Source of the DNA: Mucilaginibacter terrae
Lineage (GTDB): Bacteria > Bacteroidota > Bacteroidia > Sphingobacteriales > Sphingobacteriaceae
NCBI RefSeq assembly: GCF_031951985.1
Contig: NZ_JAVLVU010000001.1
Coordinates: 2,852,001 to 2,916,000, forward strand
Direction: 5' to 3'
DNA: 64,000 nucleotides
The position numbers and the translations under genes were made by a program. Below, piece by piece: positions 24,700 to 34,466 of the stretch; within the stretch, counting starts at the first letter, position 1, and every line of letters starts with the position of its first letter. The notes below the pieces were generated by a model. It saw only the letters and a program-made list of their open reading frames with translations, was not told where the DNA came from and made no database searches.

Positions 24700-26457
24700 A
24701 TGAAACTACTGCTATCTTATCTTTCCAAACATCGCGTGGCGGTGTTTGTAGCATTGCTGCTGGCTGCTGTCAATATAGGTTTTTCGCTGCTCGACCCGTT
24801 GATTACCGGCCGTATAGTTGATAATTTTATTGAAAAACGCAAAGAGCTTAACGAGCATGATTTTATGTGGGGTGTTATGGGAGCCGTGGGCTTAGCCATA
24901 GGTGCTGCCATGGTATCGCGCATAGCTAAAAATTTTCAAGACTACTTTACCAGCATTATCGTGCAAAAAGTAGGTGCCAATATGTATGCCGATGGTTTGA
25001 AACACTCGCTCGAACTGCCTTACCAGGTATTTGAAGATCAGCGCAGCGGCGAAACTCTGGGCATCCTGCAAAAGGTTCGTCAGGACAGCGAAAAGTTTAT
25101 CACCTCATTCATCAGTGTGTTGTTTGTAAGTTTGGTGGGCATGATATTCGTTATCGTATATTCGGTTTCTGTAGATTACAAAGTAACGCTGGTGTATTTT
25201 GCGGCTATACCGGTAATTGCCTTCATGAGCGCAGCATTGAGCAAACGCATAAAAAACATCCAGCGTAAAATAGTAGCCGAAACCACGGCGCTGGCCGGTT
25301 CAACAACCGAATCGTTACGTAACATTGAACTGGTTAAAAGCTTAGGATTAGTAAACCAGGAAATTGATCGCCTCAACAAAACCACCTACAAAATACTCGA
25401 CCTCGAGCTAAAAAAAGTAAAATATGTACGCAGCATGAGCTTTGTACAGGGCACAACCGTAAACCTGGTGCGTAGTATTATGGTGGTGATATTGCTACTG
25501 CTCATCTTCCGAGAAAACATATCTCCAGGTAACTACTTTACGTTTCTGTTTTATTCGTTCTTTTTGTTTAACCCGCTTCAGGAGTTGGGCAGCGTGATAC
25601 TGGCCTGGCGCGAGGTACAGATATCATTGGCTAACTTCCAAAATATACTAAACACCCCGCTCGATGTTAAGCCCGAAAAACCGGTAATGCTCGAAAAGGT
25701 TCGCGACCTTAACTTCCGCAATGTTAGTTTTAAACACTTAACGGCTAATCGCAATGCATTAAACCACATCAACTTCGAGGTAAAAACCGGTAATACCATA
25801 GCTTTTGTTGGTCCGTCGGGTTCGGGTAAAACTACCTTGGTTAAGCTGCTGGTAGGTTTATATCCGCCTTTGGAGGGTGATATTTTATACAATGGAGTAC
25901 TAAGTAAGGAGATCGACCTCGACCGCCTGCGCGAAAAAATAGGTTTTGTAACTCAGGATACACAGCTTTTTTCAGGTACCATACGCGAAAACCTGCAATT
26001 CGTTCGTCCCGGCGCTACCGATCAGGAATGTATGCATGTACTACACCGCGCAGCATGCCAAAGCCTGTTGGCTCGTGCCGATAAAGGCCTGGATACCGTA
26101 ATTGGCGAGGGCGGCGTAAAAGTATCAGGTGGCGAAAAGCAACGTTTGTCTATTGCCCGCGCCCTGCTGCGCCGCCCCGATATTTTAGTATTTGATGAAG
26201 CCACCTCGGCGCTCGACTCGCTAACCGAAGAAGAAATCACAGAGACCATTAAAGATGTTTCGGAGCACGATGAGCACATCACCATACTAATTGCACACCG
26301 TTTAAGTACGATAATGCATGCCGATAAAATTTATGTGCTGGAGAAAGGCAACATTGTTGAACAAGGCAAGCACATGCAACTATTATCACAAAAAGGTTTG
26401 TACTACGCTATGTGGCGCCAGCAAATTGGCGAAAAGCATACGCTCGAAACAGCTTAA
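24700..26457 (+). CDS. ABC exporter, fused membrane and ATPase domains (first of two)
   Basis: 585 residues: a six-helix transmembrane domain (about 1-310) and an ATPase domain with Walker A GPSGSGKTT, Q loop VTQDTQLFSG, signature VSGGEKQRLSIAR, Walker B ILVFDEATSALDS and the switch His in IAHRLST. All motifs are intact. It is of the MsbA/lipid-and-drug exporter type; the substrate is unknown. The next gene is a close paralogue, so the pair may be a heterodimer or a tandem duplication. Confidence 0.92.
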   Translation: MKLLLSYLSKHRVAVFVALLLAAVNIGFSLLDPLITGRIVDNFIEKRKELNEHDFMWGVMGAVGLAIGAAMVSRIAKNFQDYFTSIIVQKVGANMYADGLKHSLELPYQVFEDQRSGETLGILQKVRQDSEKFITSFISVLFVSLVGMIFVIVYSVSVDYKVTLVYFAAIPVIAFMSAALSKRIKNIQRKIVAETTALAGSTTESLRNIELVKSLGLVNQEIDRLNKTTYKILDLELKKVKYVRSMSFVQGTTVNLVRSIMVVILLLLIFRENISPGNYFTFLFYSFFLFNPLQELGSVILAWREVQISLANFQNILNTPLDVKPEKPVMLEKVRDLNFRNVSFKHLTANRNALNHINFEVKTGNTIAFVGPSGSGKTTLVKLLVGLYPPLEGDILYNGVLSKEIDLDRLREKIGFVTQDTQLFSGTIRENLQFVRPGATDQECMHVLHRAACQSLLARADKGLDTVIGEGGVKVSGGEKQRLSIARALLRRPDILVFDEATSALDSLTEEEITETIKDVSEHDEHITILIAHRLSTIMHADKIYVLEKGNIVEQGKHMQLLSQKGLYYAMWRQQIGEKHTLETA

Positions 26458-26698
26458 CCTAAGTTGTAAGCATTTGCATACAAGTGTTTGCTAATGTTTA
26501 CACCAAATAGTTTTGAAAAGAAATTTTTTGTATTAGAAGTAAAACATGAACAGAATTTAGTTGTATAAGTTTTTCATAATTTTAATTTAGGTAGCTGATT
26601 TTTAAAATATCTGCAAAAATTAACTAAAAGATAAGCATCATTAATACTTAGGCGTTGTTATTGTTGTATAACTATTAATAACAGTTGGCCTTTTATTT

Positions 26699-28480
26699 AT
26701 GAATATACTGTTCAAATACCTCAAAAAGCATAAGGGGGCAGTGGCTATGGCATTATTAATGACTGCCCTAAACCAAACCTTTGCCCTCATTGAGCCTTTA
26801 ATTACCGGAAAACTTTTCGATGATTATATAAGCAAAAAAGACCTTTACACCCGGCATGATTTTATTGCCGGGGTTTTATGGTTAATTACCATTGCTGCCA
26901 TAGCTGCCCTGTTTTCGCGCATAGCCAATAATTTTCAGGATTACTATACCGTAACTATCGCCCAAAAATCAGGAGCAGAGGTTTATGCTGATGGTATGAA
27001 ACATGCCCTGGCCATGCCTTTTTACGAGCACCAGGACCAACGCAGCGGCGAGAAGCTGGGAATGCTGCAACGTATACGCAGCGATGTAGAAAACCTCATT
27101 AAGGCCAGCATCAATGTTAGCTTTATGACGTTTTTCGGTATTATCTTCATTGCCGTATATTCATTTACCATCAGTTACAAAGTTACGCTGGTGTTTTTTG
27201 TGGCTGTACCCATCATTACCTGGTTAAGCTGGACGCTATCTAAAAAAATAAAAGTTATTCATCGCGCCATTGTACTCAAAACATCGGTACTGGCAGGCCG
27301 TACTACCGAATCATTACGAAACATTGAGTTAGTAAAGAGCCACGGGTTGGCTAACGAAGAGATAGAGCGTCTCAACAAAACTACCTTCAAAATTCTGACA
27401 CTCGAAGTAGCTAAAACTAAGTTATTGCGTGTATTAAGCTTTGTTCAGGGCACAACCGTCAACATAGTTCGCAGTAGTATGGTAGTGGTATTGTTGGTGC
27501 TTATATTTGATAAAGAAATTACCGGCGGACAATACTTCAGCTTTTTGCTGTACGCGTACTTCCTGTTCGGACCTCTGCAGGAGTTTGGCCATATGTCGTT
27601 AACCTGGCGCGAAGCACAAATTTCGCTTACCAACTTTAACCGCATCATGAGCCGTCCGCTCGAAACTGTGCCCGAAAACCCGGCCGATTTAACCTACATT
27701 AACCAGGTTGCATTTGATAAGGTTGCTTTCAGGTATCATTCAACCAAGCGTTATGCTTTAAAAGATGTTTCCTTTCATGCCGATAAAGGTGAAACCGTTG
27801 CCTTTGTGGGGCCATCAGGATCTGGAAAGTCTACCCTTATTAAGCTATTGATTGGTTTATACAAGCCGGCAGATGGAAGTATCCTGTATAACGGCATTGA
27901 CAGCGAACGTTTCCATTTGGATGCCATGCGCCGCAGATTAGGCTTTGTAACGCAGGATACGCAATTGTTTTCGGGAACGATAAAAGACAACCTCACCTTT
28001 GTAAAACCCGATGCTACCGACGAAGAATGTTTGGCCGCCCTCAACAAGGCAGCCTGCCAAGGCATGCTCTCTCGTGCCGAAAATGGTATACATACCTTAA
28101 TTGGCGAGAGCGGAGTAAAAATATCAGGTGGTGAAAAGCAACGCCTATCTATTGCCCGTGCCCTGCTGCGCCACCCGGATATCCTTTTATTTGATGAGGC
28201 CACCTCCGCGCTGGATTCCATTACCGAAGAAGAGATTAGTAAAACGGTTCAGCACATATCATCGCTTAAAAGCCGCATTACGCTCATTATTGCCCACCGC
28301 CTAAGCACCATTATGCATGCCGACCGTATTTACGTACTCGAAAATGGCAGCGTGGTAGAAGTAGGTAACCACGACCAACTGGTGAACGAAAAAGGTCTTT
28401 ATTGGGCCATGTGGCGCCAGCAATCGGGCGAGCGCCGCTTACAGGAGGAGTTGGATGCTTATACCGAGACTGAGGCGTAA
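26699..28480 (+). CDS. ABC exporter, fused membrane and ATPase domains (second of two)
   Basis: 593 residues, aligning along its whole length with the preceding exporter (shared FSRIANNFQDYYT, TTESLRNIELVKS, LNKTTFKIL, SFVQGTTVNIVRS). The ATPase motifs are intact here too (GPSGSGKST, ISGGEKQRLSIAR, ILLFDEATSALDS, IAHRLST), unlike many heterodimeric exporters in which one site is degenerate. A gap of 241 A+T-rich bp separates the two genes and no clear promoter is visible in it. Confidence 0.92.
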   Translation: MNILFKYLKKHKGAVAMALLMTALNQTFALIEPLITGKLFDDYISKKDLYTRHDFIAGVLWLITIAAIAALFSRIANNFQDYYTVTIAQKSGAEVYADGMKHALAMPFYEHQDQRSGEKLGMLQRIRSDVENLIKASINVSFMTFFGIIFIAVYSFTISYKVTLVFFVAVPIITWLSWTLSKKIKVIHRAIVLKTSVLAGRTTESLRNIELVKSHGLANEEIERLNKTTFKILTLEVAKTKLLRVLSFVQGTTVNIVRSSMVVVLLVLIFDKEITGGQYFSFLLYAYFLFGPLQEFGHMSLTWREAQISLTNFNRIMSRPLETVPENPADLTYINQVAFDKVAFRYHSTKRYALKDVSFHADKGETVAFVGPSGSGKSTLIKLLIGLYKPADGSILYNGIDSERFHLDAMRRRLGFVTQDTQLFSGTIKDNLTFVKPDATDEECLAALNKAACQGMLSRAENGIHTLIGESGVKISGGEKQRLSIARALLRHPDILLFDEATSALDSITEEEISKTVQHISSLKSRITLIIAHRLSTIMHADRIYVLENGSVVEVGNHDQLVNEKGLYWAMWRQQSGERRLQEELDAYTETEA

Positions 28481-28497
28481 GTAGCGTTTGAAAATTA

Positions 28498-28582
28498 TGT
28501 CATTTCGAACGATAGAGACAATCCTTTCGAATATTCAAGCTGAATCATTTCGAAAAGATTTATCCCGATGGTGGAAATGACA
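28498..28582. repeat. Extragenic repeat with TTTCGAACGATAG words
   Basis: The unit at 28498-28520 (TGTCATTTCGAACGATAGAG) matches the complement of 34810-34832 with few differences, and the segment ends in a complementary GGAAATGACA. It fills the space after the second ABC gene. Confidence 0.6.
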
Positions 28583-28608
28583 AGGTAGATTATTCTGACC
28601 CATCTAAA

Positions 28609-28639
28609 TAAAAAAAGGCTCCACGCGAGCCTTTTTTTA
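28609..28639 (+). terminator. Terminator after the ABC exporters (two-way)
   Basis: AAAAAAGGCTC, a 5-base loop and GAGCCTTTTTTT: a symmetric hairpin with A and T tracts. Confidence 0.9.
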
Positions 28640-28667
28640 TTGCCCCCATTTTCATCAATAAAATTCA

Positions 28668-28697
28668 TTTGTAATTGTAAACAAAACATTAACTTTG
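28668..28697 (+). promoter_or_regulatory. Promoter of the DoxX-like gene
   Basis: TTTG (28668-28671), 18 bp, TAACTTTG (28690-28697). The leader is about 16 nt. Confidence 0.6.
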
Positions 28698-28716
28698 TTT
28701 TTAAAAGTACTTTTAT

Positions 28717-29418
28717 ATGAATTTAATTAAAAAGCTTGATGAGCTGCACCTTTGGGCCAGGCAAAACAAATGGCTCGGTTACTTTACCATATTTTGCCGC
28801 TTATCTTTAGCTGCCGGTTTCATAATGGCAGGATTTGTAAAGGTTAAAGGCGAGCGGTTTACCAACCTTTCTAACAACCAGCCCATGGGGCATTACCTCG
28901 AAGCACTGTATCATACGGGGTATTACTACACTTTTGTAGGCATATTACAAATGTTAGCAGGGGCGCTTTTAGTTTTCAGGCGCACGGCAACGCTTGGGGC
29001 TGTGCTGTATTTTCCAATCATTTTAAATATTCTTATTCTTTCACTATCTGTACGGTTCGAAGGCTCTTTGCTATCATCGCCTTTAATGGTGCTGGCCAAC
29101 CTGTACCTGCTTTGCTGGGACTATGATAAGCTGAAGTACATCATGCCGTACTACCGCATGCCCAAGCCGGTTGGTACCGATAAAAAATTCCCCTTTAAAT
29201 TCTTCGCGGGTTCGGCAGCAACAATTGCGATCATCATATTCATAATTACTCACATTTATAACATCATGCCCCGTAATACAGAAAGGGATTGCAAACGCCA
29301 ATGCAAAAACAATATAAACCCGCATGCATGTGAGGTTTTTTGTGACGACATACATAACCAGGGTAAACCGTTTGATCAAAGTTTAGAAGCGTATGATAGG
29401 GCGGTGAAGGCAAAGTAA
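28717..29418 (+). CDS. DoxX-like integral membrane protein with Cys-rich tail
   Basis: 233 residues. Four hydrophobic segments (about 22-40, 70-90, 92-110, 118-135) follow the DoxX pattern (RLSLAAGFIMAGFVKVKG). A further membrane segment (about 170-190) leads to a tail with four Cys (CKRQCKNNINPHACEVFC), which probably form disulfides or bind a ligand outside the cytoplasm. The function is not known; DoxX-type proteins are often linked with redox balance. It is a single gene. Confidence 0.7.
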   Translation: MNLIKKLDELHLWARQNKWLGYFTIFCRLSLAAGFIMAGFVKVKGERFTNLSNNQPMGHYLEALYHTGYYYTFVGILQMLAGALLVFRRTATLGAVLYFPIILNILILSLSVRFEGSLLSSPLMVLANLYLLCWDYDKLKYIMPYYRMPKPVGTDKKFPFKFFAGSAATIAIIIFIITHIYNIMPRNTERDCKRQCKNNINPHACEVFCDDIHNQGKPFDQSLEAYDRAVKAK

Positions 29419-29539
29419 TAGGTACGTTTTAAGAAAAACTCTTATGGAAACGTTAGCTGGAATTTGCGACACCCCATCTATTTAAAATAGCCGCACAATA
29501 AGTACCTTAGCTTGTCAATTTTCAAATTCTGTAACCACT

Positions 29540-29764
29540 ATGGCACCTGCTCTCATCAACATCGGCTCTACCGAAATCACTATACTATTAGCCTTTATAC
29601 TCCTGGTTACAGTAGCAGCCATAAGCAAGGTGGCAAAAAATGAGAAAATGCCAGTAAACACCAAATTTATTTGGATAGTGGTTATTGTGTTATTACCCAT
29701 ATTGGGTCCGCTGTTATGCCTGTTATTGGCAGACCGGCTTAATACTCCGGACAAGCAGATATAG
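29540..29764 (+). CDS. Small PLDc_N-type membrane protein
   Basis: 74 residues with two membrane helices. The loop KVAKNEKMPVNTKFIWIVVIVLLPILGPLL matches the phospholipase-D-nuclease N-terminal (PLDc_N) two-helix module that also occurs alone in small proteins. The function of solitary forms is unknown. Confidence 0.75.
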   Translation: MAPALINIGSTEITILLAFILLVTVAAISKVAKNEKMPVNTKFIWIVVIVLLPILGPLLCLLLADRLNTPDKQI

Positions 29765-29823
29765 TTTTAGAATTAAGTCCTTACAAAGCCCCAATATAAA
29801 ACTGCATACAAGATTCTTGTTTT

Positions 29824-31140
29824 CTACTTACTTACCGTTTTCTCATTGGCGCTGCTAATATCACTCAGTTTAACCGGTATTAAACTGCGTGTTTTTAAAT
29901 AGGTAATGGTTACAATGGTGAGCGTCATGCTGGCACCAAACACTACGGATGGTACCGTACCCATCAGCTCGCCGGTTAAGCCCGATTCAAACTCCCCTAT
30001 TTCGTTTGATGAGCCGATGAACATGGAGTTTACTGCCGATACCCGGCCGCGCATATGGTCGGGCGTGAGGAGCTGCATGAGGGTACTGCGTATGATTACG
30101 CTTACGCTGTCGAAAGCACCTTCGGTAAAGAGAAAGATGAGCGAGATATAGAAGTTGGTTGATAAGCCAAAGCACAATATTGACGTACCAAAACCAGCCA
30201 CGGCAATGAGCAAATTACGCCATGGCCTGTTCATGGGCGAAAAGCGAGTCATGGCCAGCATGGTTAACACCGCACCTGCCGCCGTAGTGGCGCGCATAAA
30301 ACCCAATCCTTCCGAACCTACCTTTAAAATATCGTGGGCAAACACCGGCAACAGTGCAATGGCTCCGCCAAAAAACACCGAAAACAGATCGAGGCTCATG
30401 GCACCCAGCATCATCTTGTTTTTAAACACAAAGTTTATCCCTTCCGAGAGGCTGTTCCAGATGCTTTCCTTAGGCACAAATATAGCCGGGTACTTACGTA
30501 AGAGATAAGTTAGCACCAGCGAAATAAATAACAAACTCACAATTAAGATAAACGTGGGTGTAATGCCAAAATGGCCAAATATTAATCCGCCCGTGGCCGG
30601 ACCCAAAATGGTAGCAATTTGCCAGGCCGAGCTACTCCAGGTGCTGCCGTTAGGATAAAGCTCTTTAGGAATGCTCTGGGCATACACCGAAAACGTAGCC
30701 GGACCATAAAAAGCGCGCGCCACACCGTTTAAAAATACCATTACGTAAATAATAGTAGCTATGCGGTTAGCAGGTATATATTGCCGCATGCCATCGTGCG
30801 TAGCCAAAAAAATGCAGAATGAAGAAAACATAACCACCCCGAAGATCATAAGCAGCAGCTTTCGTTTTTCGTACTTATCGGCAATATAACCGCCATAGAG
30901 GGCAATGGTAATAGCCGGGATGGCTTCGCACAAACCAATAGCACCAATGGCCAGCTTGCTGTGCGTAATTTGATAAATATAAAAACCAAGCACTACGGCC
31001 TGCATTTGGTAGGCAAACGTAAAAAAGAAACGCATACCAATGTATGCGCGAAAGTCTTTGTATCGTAAAGCAGCAAATGAATCTTTTTTAACCGGGGGTA
31101 CCTGTCGTTCTTCCACTATGAATTTTAAGAAATGATGCAT
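29824..31140 (-). CDS. MFS transporter (EntS-like family)
   Basis: 438 residues with 12 predicted helices; YGGYIADKYEKRKLL is the loop 2-3 signature, and DHMRGRVSAVNSMFIGSSNEIGEFESG is typical of the MFS_3 (EntS-like) group that exports small molecules. It is a single gene whose -7 box lies directly on the start codon. The substrate is unknown. Confidence 0.88.
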   Translation of the reverse strand: MHHFLKFIVEERQVPPVKKDSFAALRYKDFRAYIGMRFFFTFAYQMQAVVLGFYIYQITHSKLAIGAIGLCEAIPAITIALYGGYIADKYEKRKLLLMIFGVVMFSSFCIFLATHDGMRQYIPANRIATIIYVMVFLNGVARAFYGPATFSVYAQSIPKELYPNGSTWSSSAWQIATILGPATGGLIFGHFGITPTFILIVSLLFISLVLTYLLRKYPAIFVPKESIWNSLSEGINFVFKNKMMLGAMSLDLFSVFFGGAIALLPVFAHDILKVGSEGLGFMRATTAAGAVLTMLAMTRFSPMNRPWRNLLIAVAGFGTSILCFGLSTNFYISLIFLFTEGAFDSVSVIIRSTLMQLLTPDHMRGRVSAVNSMFIGSSNEIGEFESGLTGELMGTVPSVVFGASMTLTIVTITYLKTRSLIPVKLSDISSANEKTVSK

Positions 31141-31142
31141 TG

Positions 31143-31150
31143 CAAAGTTA
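31143..31150 (-). promoter_or_regulatory. -7 element of the MFS transporter gene
   Basis: TAACTTTG on the minus strand ends 2 bp before the ATG at 31140, predicting a leaderless transcript. Confidence 0.55.
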
Positions 31151-31303
31151 AGGCATTTGTAAAACAGCCTATTCAGATTTTTTTAAATGATATGTAATTT
31201 TTTTCTAAATAAAATATATTCAAAGGGGCGTAAAGCCTATTTAGTACTTGCTTAAGCATCTGTTATCAAATTCCATACTTAACATACTGCGATAGTAAGA
31301 TAG

Positions 31304-31332
31304 TCCATTTTTTACAATATTTTATCCATTTT
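31304..31332 (+). promoter_or_regulatory. Direct repeat TCCATTTT, 21 bp apart
   Basis: Two TCCATTTT boxes (31304-31311 and 31325-31332) are spaced two helical turns apart, about 165 bp before the GH2 gene. This spacing suits an AraC-type activator, but no regulator is next to it. The rest of the 356-bp gap holds no gene that I can support. Confidence 0.35.
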
Positions 31333-31496
31333 AAACAGCTGTGTGGATGCTACTTTTATCGGGCCAATTCTAACCTCAGTTTCTATGGTTAAAAACAACA
31401 GTGCTTTACAGCAACCTTACATTTTCACATTATGAAAAAAAGAGTTACTACCTTGGCATATCATTACCAGGTTGTTTAGTTTATAACACATCTTAA

Positions 31497-34466
31497 ATGA
31501 TCAGCACTCTGTATAGTGCAATTAAAAATCAAATACTGCATAAAATGCTAAAAAATATATCCCTATTCCGTATTTACTTATTGGCTTTATTTGTGGCCTT
31601 AACGGCATTTAAGGCCGATGACACATTGCCGCTCAATGGTACCTGGCTTTTTCAAACCGACCTCGACGATAAGGGCGTTACCGAAAAATGGTTTCTGAAT
31701 AAGCTAACCGATCAGGTAAACCTGCCCGGATCTATGGCGCAAAACCTCAAAGGCGACGATATTACGCTCAAAACCAAGTGGACGGGCAGTATTTATGATA
31801 GTTCGTTTTACTTTAACCCCCATTTGGCCAAATACCGCAAGCCGGGAAATATCAAGATACCATTTTGGTTAACTCCGGCTAAACATTACGTGGGTGTAGC
31901 CTGGTATCAAAAGCAGGTAACTATACCCAAAACATGGGCAGGCAAACGCGTGGTATTGTTTTTAGAACGCACCCACACTGAAACCCGTGTGTGGGTTGAT
32001 GATAAGGAAACCGGCATGCAAAACAGTTTGGTAGCACCGCACGAGTACGATATTACTCAACACCTCACGCCCGGCACGCACCGCATCAGCATTCGTATTG
32101 ATAACCGGATTAAGGACATTAACGTTGGCCCCGATTCACACAGCATAACCGACCATACCCAAGGCAACTGGAACGGCATTATTGGTAAAATGCAGTTGCA
32201 AGCTGCTGCGCCCATTTATTTTGAGGATGTACAGGTATACCCCGATGTTAAGGCTAATACAGCACGTGTTAAAATCCAGGTGCATAACAGTAGCATCCAG
32301 GCTTTTAATGGGCAAGTTATATTATCGGCCAAAAGCTTTAACTCAAAAATCATTCATCAAACACAACCGGTAAAAACAGTCATTAACTTAGCTGCTGCCG
32401 AAAGTAAAGCTTTAGAAATTTCCCTGCCCATGGGCAAAGGAACACAATTATGGGATGAATTTAACCCGGCATTGTATAACCTTACAGCCGCTATCTCACA
32501 AAAAGGCGTTGCTGCAAACCAGCAGCAAACCGAGTTTGGTATGCGCGAGTTTACTATTAAAGGCAACCAGTTCTTAATAAACGGTCGCCCGGTATTTTTG
32601 CGCGGAACAGTAAACAATTGCGAGTTCCCGCTTACGGGTTACCCTGCTACATCGGTAGAGGATTGGTTGCGCATTTTTAACATTGCCCGTGCGCACGGTT
32701 TAAACCATATGCGCTTTCACTCGTGGTGCCCGCCCGAGGCCGCTTTTAAGGCCGCCGACCGTACAGGTTTTTACCTGCAACCCGAAGGCCCGAGCTGGCC
32801 AAACCACGGCTCGTCAATTGGCCGTAAACTACCCATCGATCAGTATTTGTACGACGAAACCAATCGCATGGCTAAATACTACGGCAATTATGCGTCTTTT
32901 TGTATGCTATCGGCCGGTAACGAACCTGCCGGTAACCAGGTGCAATACCTCAATGCCTTTATTGATTACTGGAAAAAGAAAGATACCCGCCGGGTATACA
33001 CCGGCATGTCGGTTGGTGGCAGCTGGCCGGTGGTACCTGATGCCGAATACCAGGTGCGCGGCGGTGTGCGCGGTTTAGCATGGGATAAGCGCCCCGAAAG
33101 CATTTCAGATTTTAGCGAAGGTATTGCCAAGTTTGCCGTACCCTTTGTGGCGCACGAAATGGGACAGTGGTGCGTATTCCCTGATTTTAAGGAGATAAAA
33201 GAATACACCGGGGTATATAAGGCCAAAAACTTCGAACTATTTGAAGAAGACCTCAAAGACCAGGGCATGGCCAATCAGGCACACGATTTCCTGATGGCAT
33301 CGGGCAAGTTGCAGGCTTTATGTTATAAAAATGAGATTGAGAAAACTTTGCGTACCCCCGGCTATGCAGGCTTCCAGTTACTGGGTTTGCAGGATTTTCC
33401 GGGCCAGGGCACAGCTTTGGTGGGTGTGTTAAACGCATTTTGGAAAGAGAAAGGCTACATAACTCCTAAAGAGTATGCTCGGTTCTGCAATACCACGGTT
33501 CCGCTGGCACAACTGCCTAAATTTGTGTTTACCAATAACGAAACGCTGGAAGCGGGTATTATGGTAGCGCATTGGGGCAAGGCTCCACTTAACAATGCTG
33601 TGTTTAAATGGACTTTGAAAAATGATAAAGGAGCTGTAATTACGCAAGGAGTATTTCAACCTAAAAGCATAACGCAGGGTAACGGCATCCCGGTAGGGCA
33701 AATTAAATGGCCGTTAAATACCATTACTCAAGCCACCAAACTCAAACTGGAAGTTAGTATTGCCAATACCACTTTTGCAAATGATTGGAACATTTGGGTA
33801 TACCCTGCCAAACCCGCCGAAGTAAAAACCGAAGTATATTACACCACTACTTTAGATGATAATGCCAAAGCTGTTTTAAATAAAGGCGGCAAGGTTTTCC
33901 TGAATGTTGCCGGTCAGGTAGTAAAAGGTAAGGAAGTGGTGATGCACTTTTTGCCTGTGTTTTGGAATACCTCATGGTTTAAAATGCGCCCGCCGCATGT
34001 AACCGGCATGCTTATCCAGGATAAAAGCCCGGCGTTTGAAAGTTTCCCAACTGATTTCCATAGCGATTTGCAATGGTGGGAAATTACCAACCGCGCACAG
34101 GTAATGGTTCTTGAAGATTTCCCGGCTGGCTTTAAACCGTTAGTTCAGCCTATTGATACCTGGTTCCTGAACCGCAGGCTGGCCTTAATTTACGAAGCAA
34201 AAGTAGGTAACGGCAAGCTCTTAGTATCAAGCGCAGGTTTAGGCCCTGCATTGGGCGATGATAAACCCGCCGCCCGTCAACTGTTCAACAGTTTGATGCA
34301 ATACATGGCGTCAGATAAATTTAACCCAACCGGCGAGGTAAGCTTTGATGTGGTGAAAGATATTTTGGTTAGCCCTACCAAATACCAGTTTAACACGTTT
34401 ACCAAAGATAGCCCCGACGAGCTGAAACCTAATTCGAACCAGAATAAACCTAAGAGTAATGAGTAG
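31497..34466 (+). CDS. Secreted glycoside hydrolase family 2 protein
   Basis: 989 residues. A signal peptide runs from about residue 17 (MLKNISLFRIYLLALFVALTAF), so the ATG at 31545 is a good alternative start. A sugar-binding jelly roll (about 45-240), an Ig-like domain and a TIM barrel follow. Glu476 (SAGNEPAG) is the likely acid/base and Glu554 (AHEMGQW) a candidate nucleophile. The C-terminal 300 residues are an accessory part. GH2 enzymes release beta-linked galactose, mannose or glucuronate; the specificity is not readable. It overlaps the GH35 open frame by 8 bp. Confidence 0.85.
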   Translation: MISTLYSAIKNQILHKMLKNISLFRIYLLALFVALTAFKADDTLPLNGTWLFQTDLDDKGVTEKWFLNKLTDQVNLPGSMAQNLKGDDITLKTKWTGSIYDSSFYFNPHLAKYRKPGNIKIPFWLTPAKHYVGVAWYQKQVTIPKTWAGKRVVLFLERTHTETRVWVDDKETGMQNSLVAPHEYDITQHLTPGTHRISIRIDNRIKDINVGPDSHSITDHTQGNWNGIIGKMQLQAAAPIYFEDVQVYPDVKANTARVKIQVHNSSIQAFNGQVILSAKSFNSKIIHQTQPVKTVINLAAAESKALEISLPMGKGTQLWDEFNPALYNLTAAISQKGVAANQQQTEFGMREFTIKGNQFLINGRPVFLRGTVNNCEFPLTGYPATSVEDWLRIFNIARAHGLNHMRFHSWCPPEAAFKAADRTGFYLQPEGPSWPNHGSSIGRKLPIDQYLYDETNRMAKYYGNYASFCMLSAGNEPAGNQVQYLNAFIDYWKKKDTRRVYTGMSVGGSWPVVPDAEYQVRGGVRGLAWDKRPESISDFSEGIAKFAVPFVAHEMGQWCVFPDFKEIKEYTGVYKAKNFELFEEDLKDQGMANQAHDFLMASGKLQALCYKNEIEKTLRTPGYAGFQLLGLQDFPGQGTALVGVLNAFWKEKGYITPKEYARFCNTTVPLAQLPKFVFTNNETLEAGIMVAHWGKAPLNNAVFKWTLKNDKGAVITQGVFQPKSITQGNGIPVGQIKWPLNTITQATKLKLEVSIANTTFANDWNIWVYPAKPAEVKTEVYYTTTLDDNAKAVLNKGGKVFLNVAGQVVKGKEVVMHFLPVFWNTSWFKMRPPHVTGMLIQDKSPAFESFPTDFHSDLQWWEITNRAQVMVLEDFPAGFKPLVQPIDTWFLNRRLALIYEAKVGNGKLLVSSAGLGPALGDDKPAARQLFNSLMQYMASDKFNPTGEVSFDVVKDILVSPTKYQFNTFTKDSPDELKPNSNQNKPKSNE

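Noticed and set aside
28495..28689. A 64-codon minus-strand frame
   Set aside because: It covers an extragenic repeat and a two-way terminator.
31432..31479. A 15-codon frame starting MKKRVTTLAYHY
   Set aside because: Too short, with no conserved feature; it could be a remnant but nothing supports translation.
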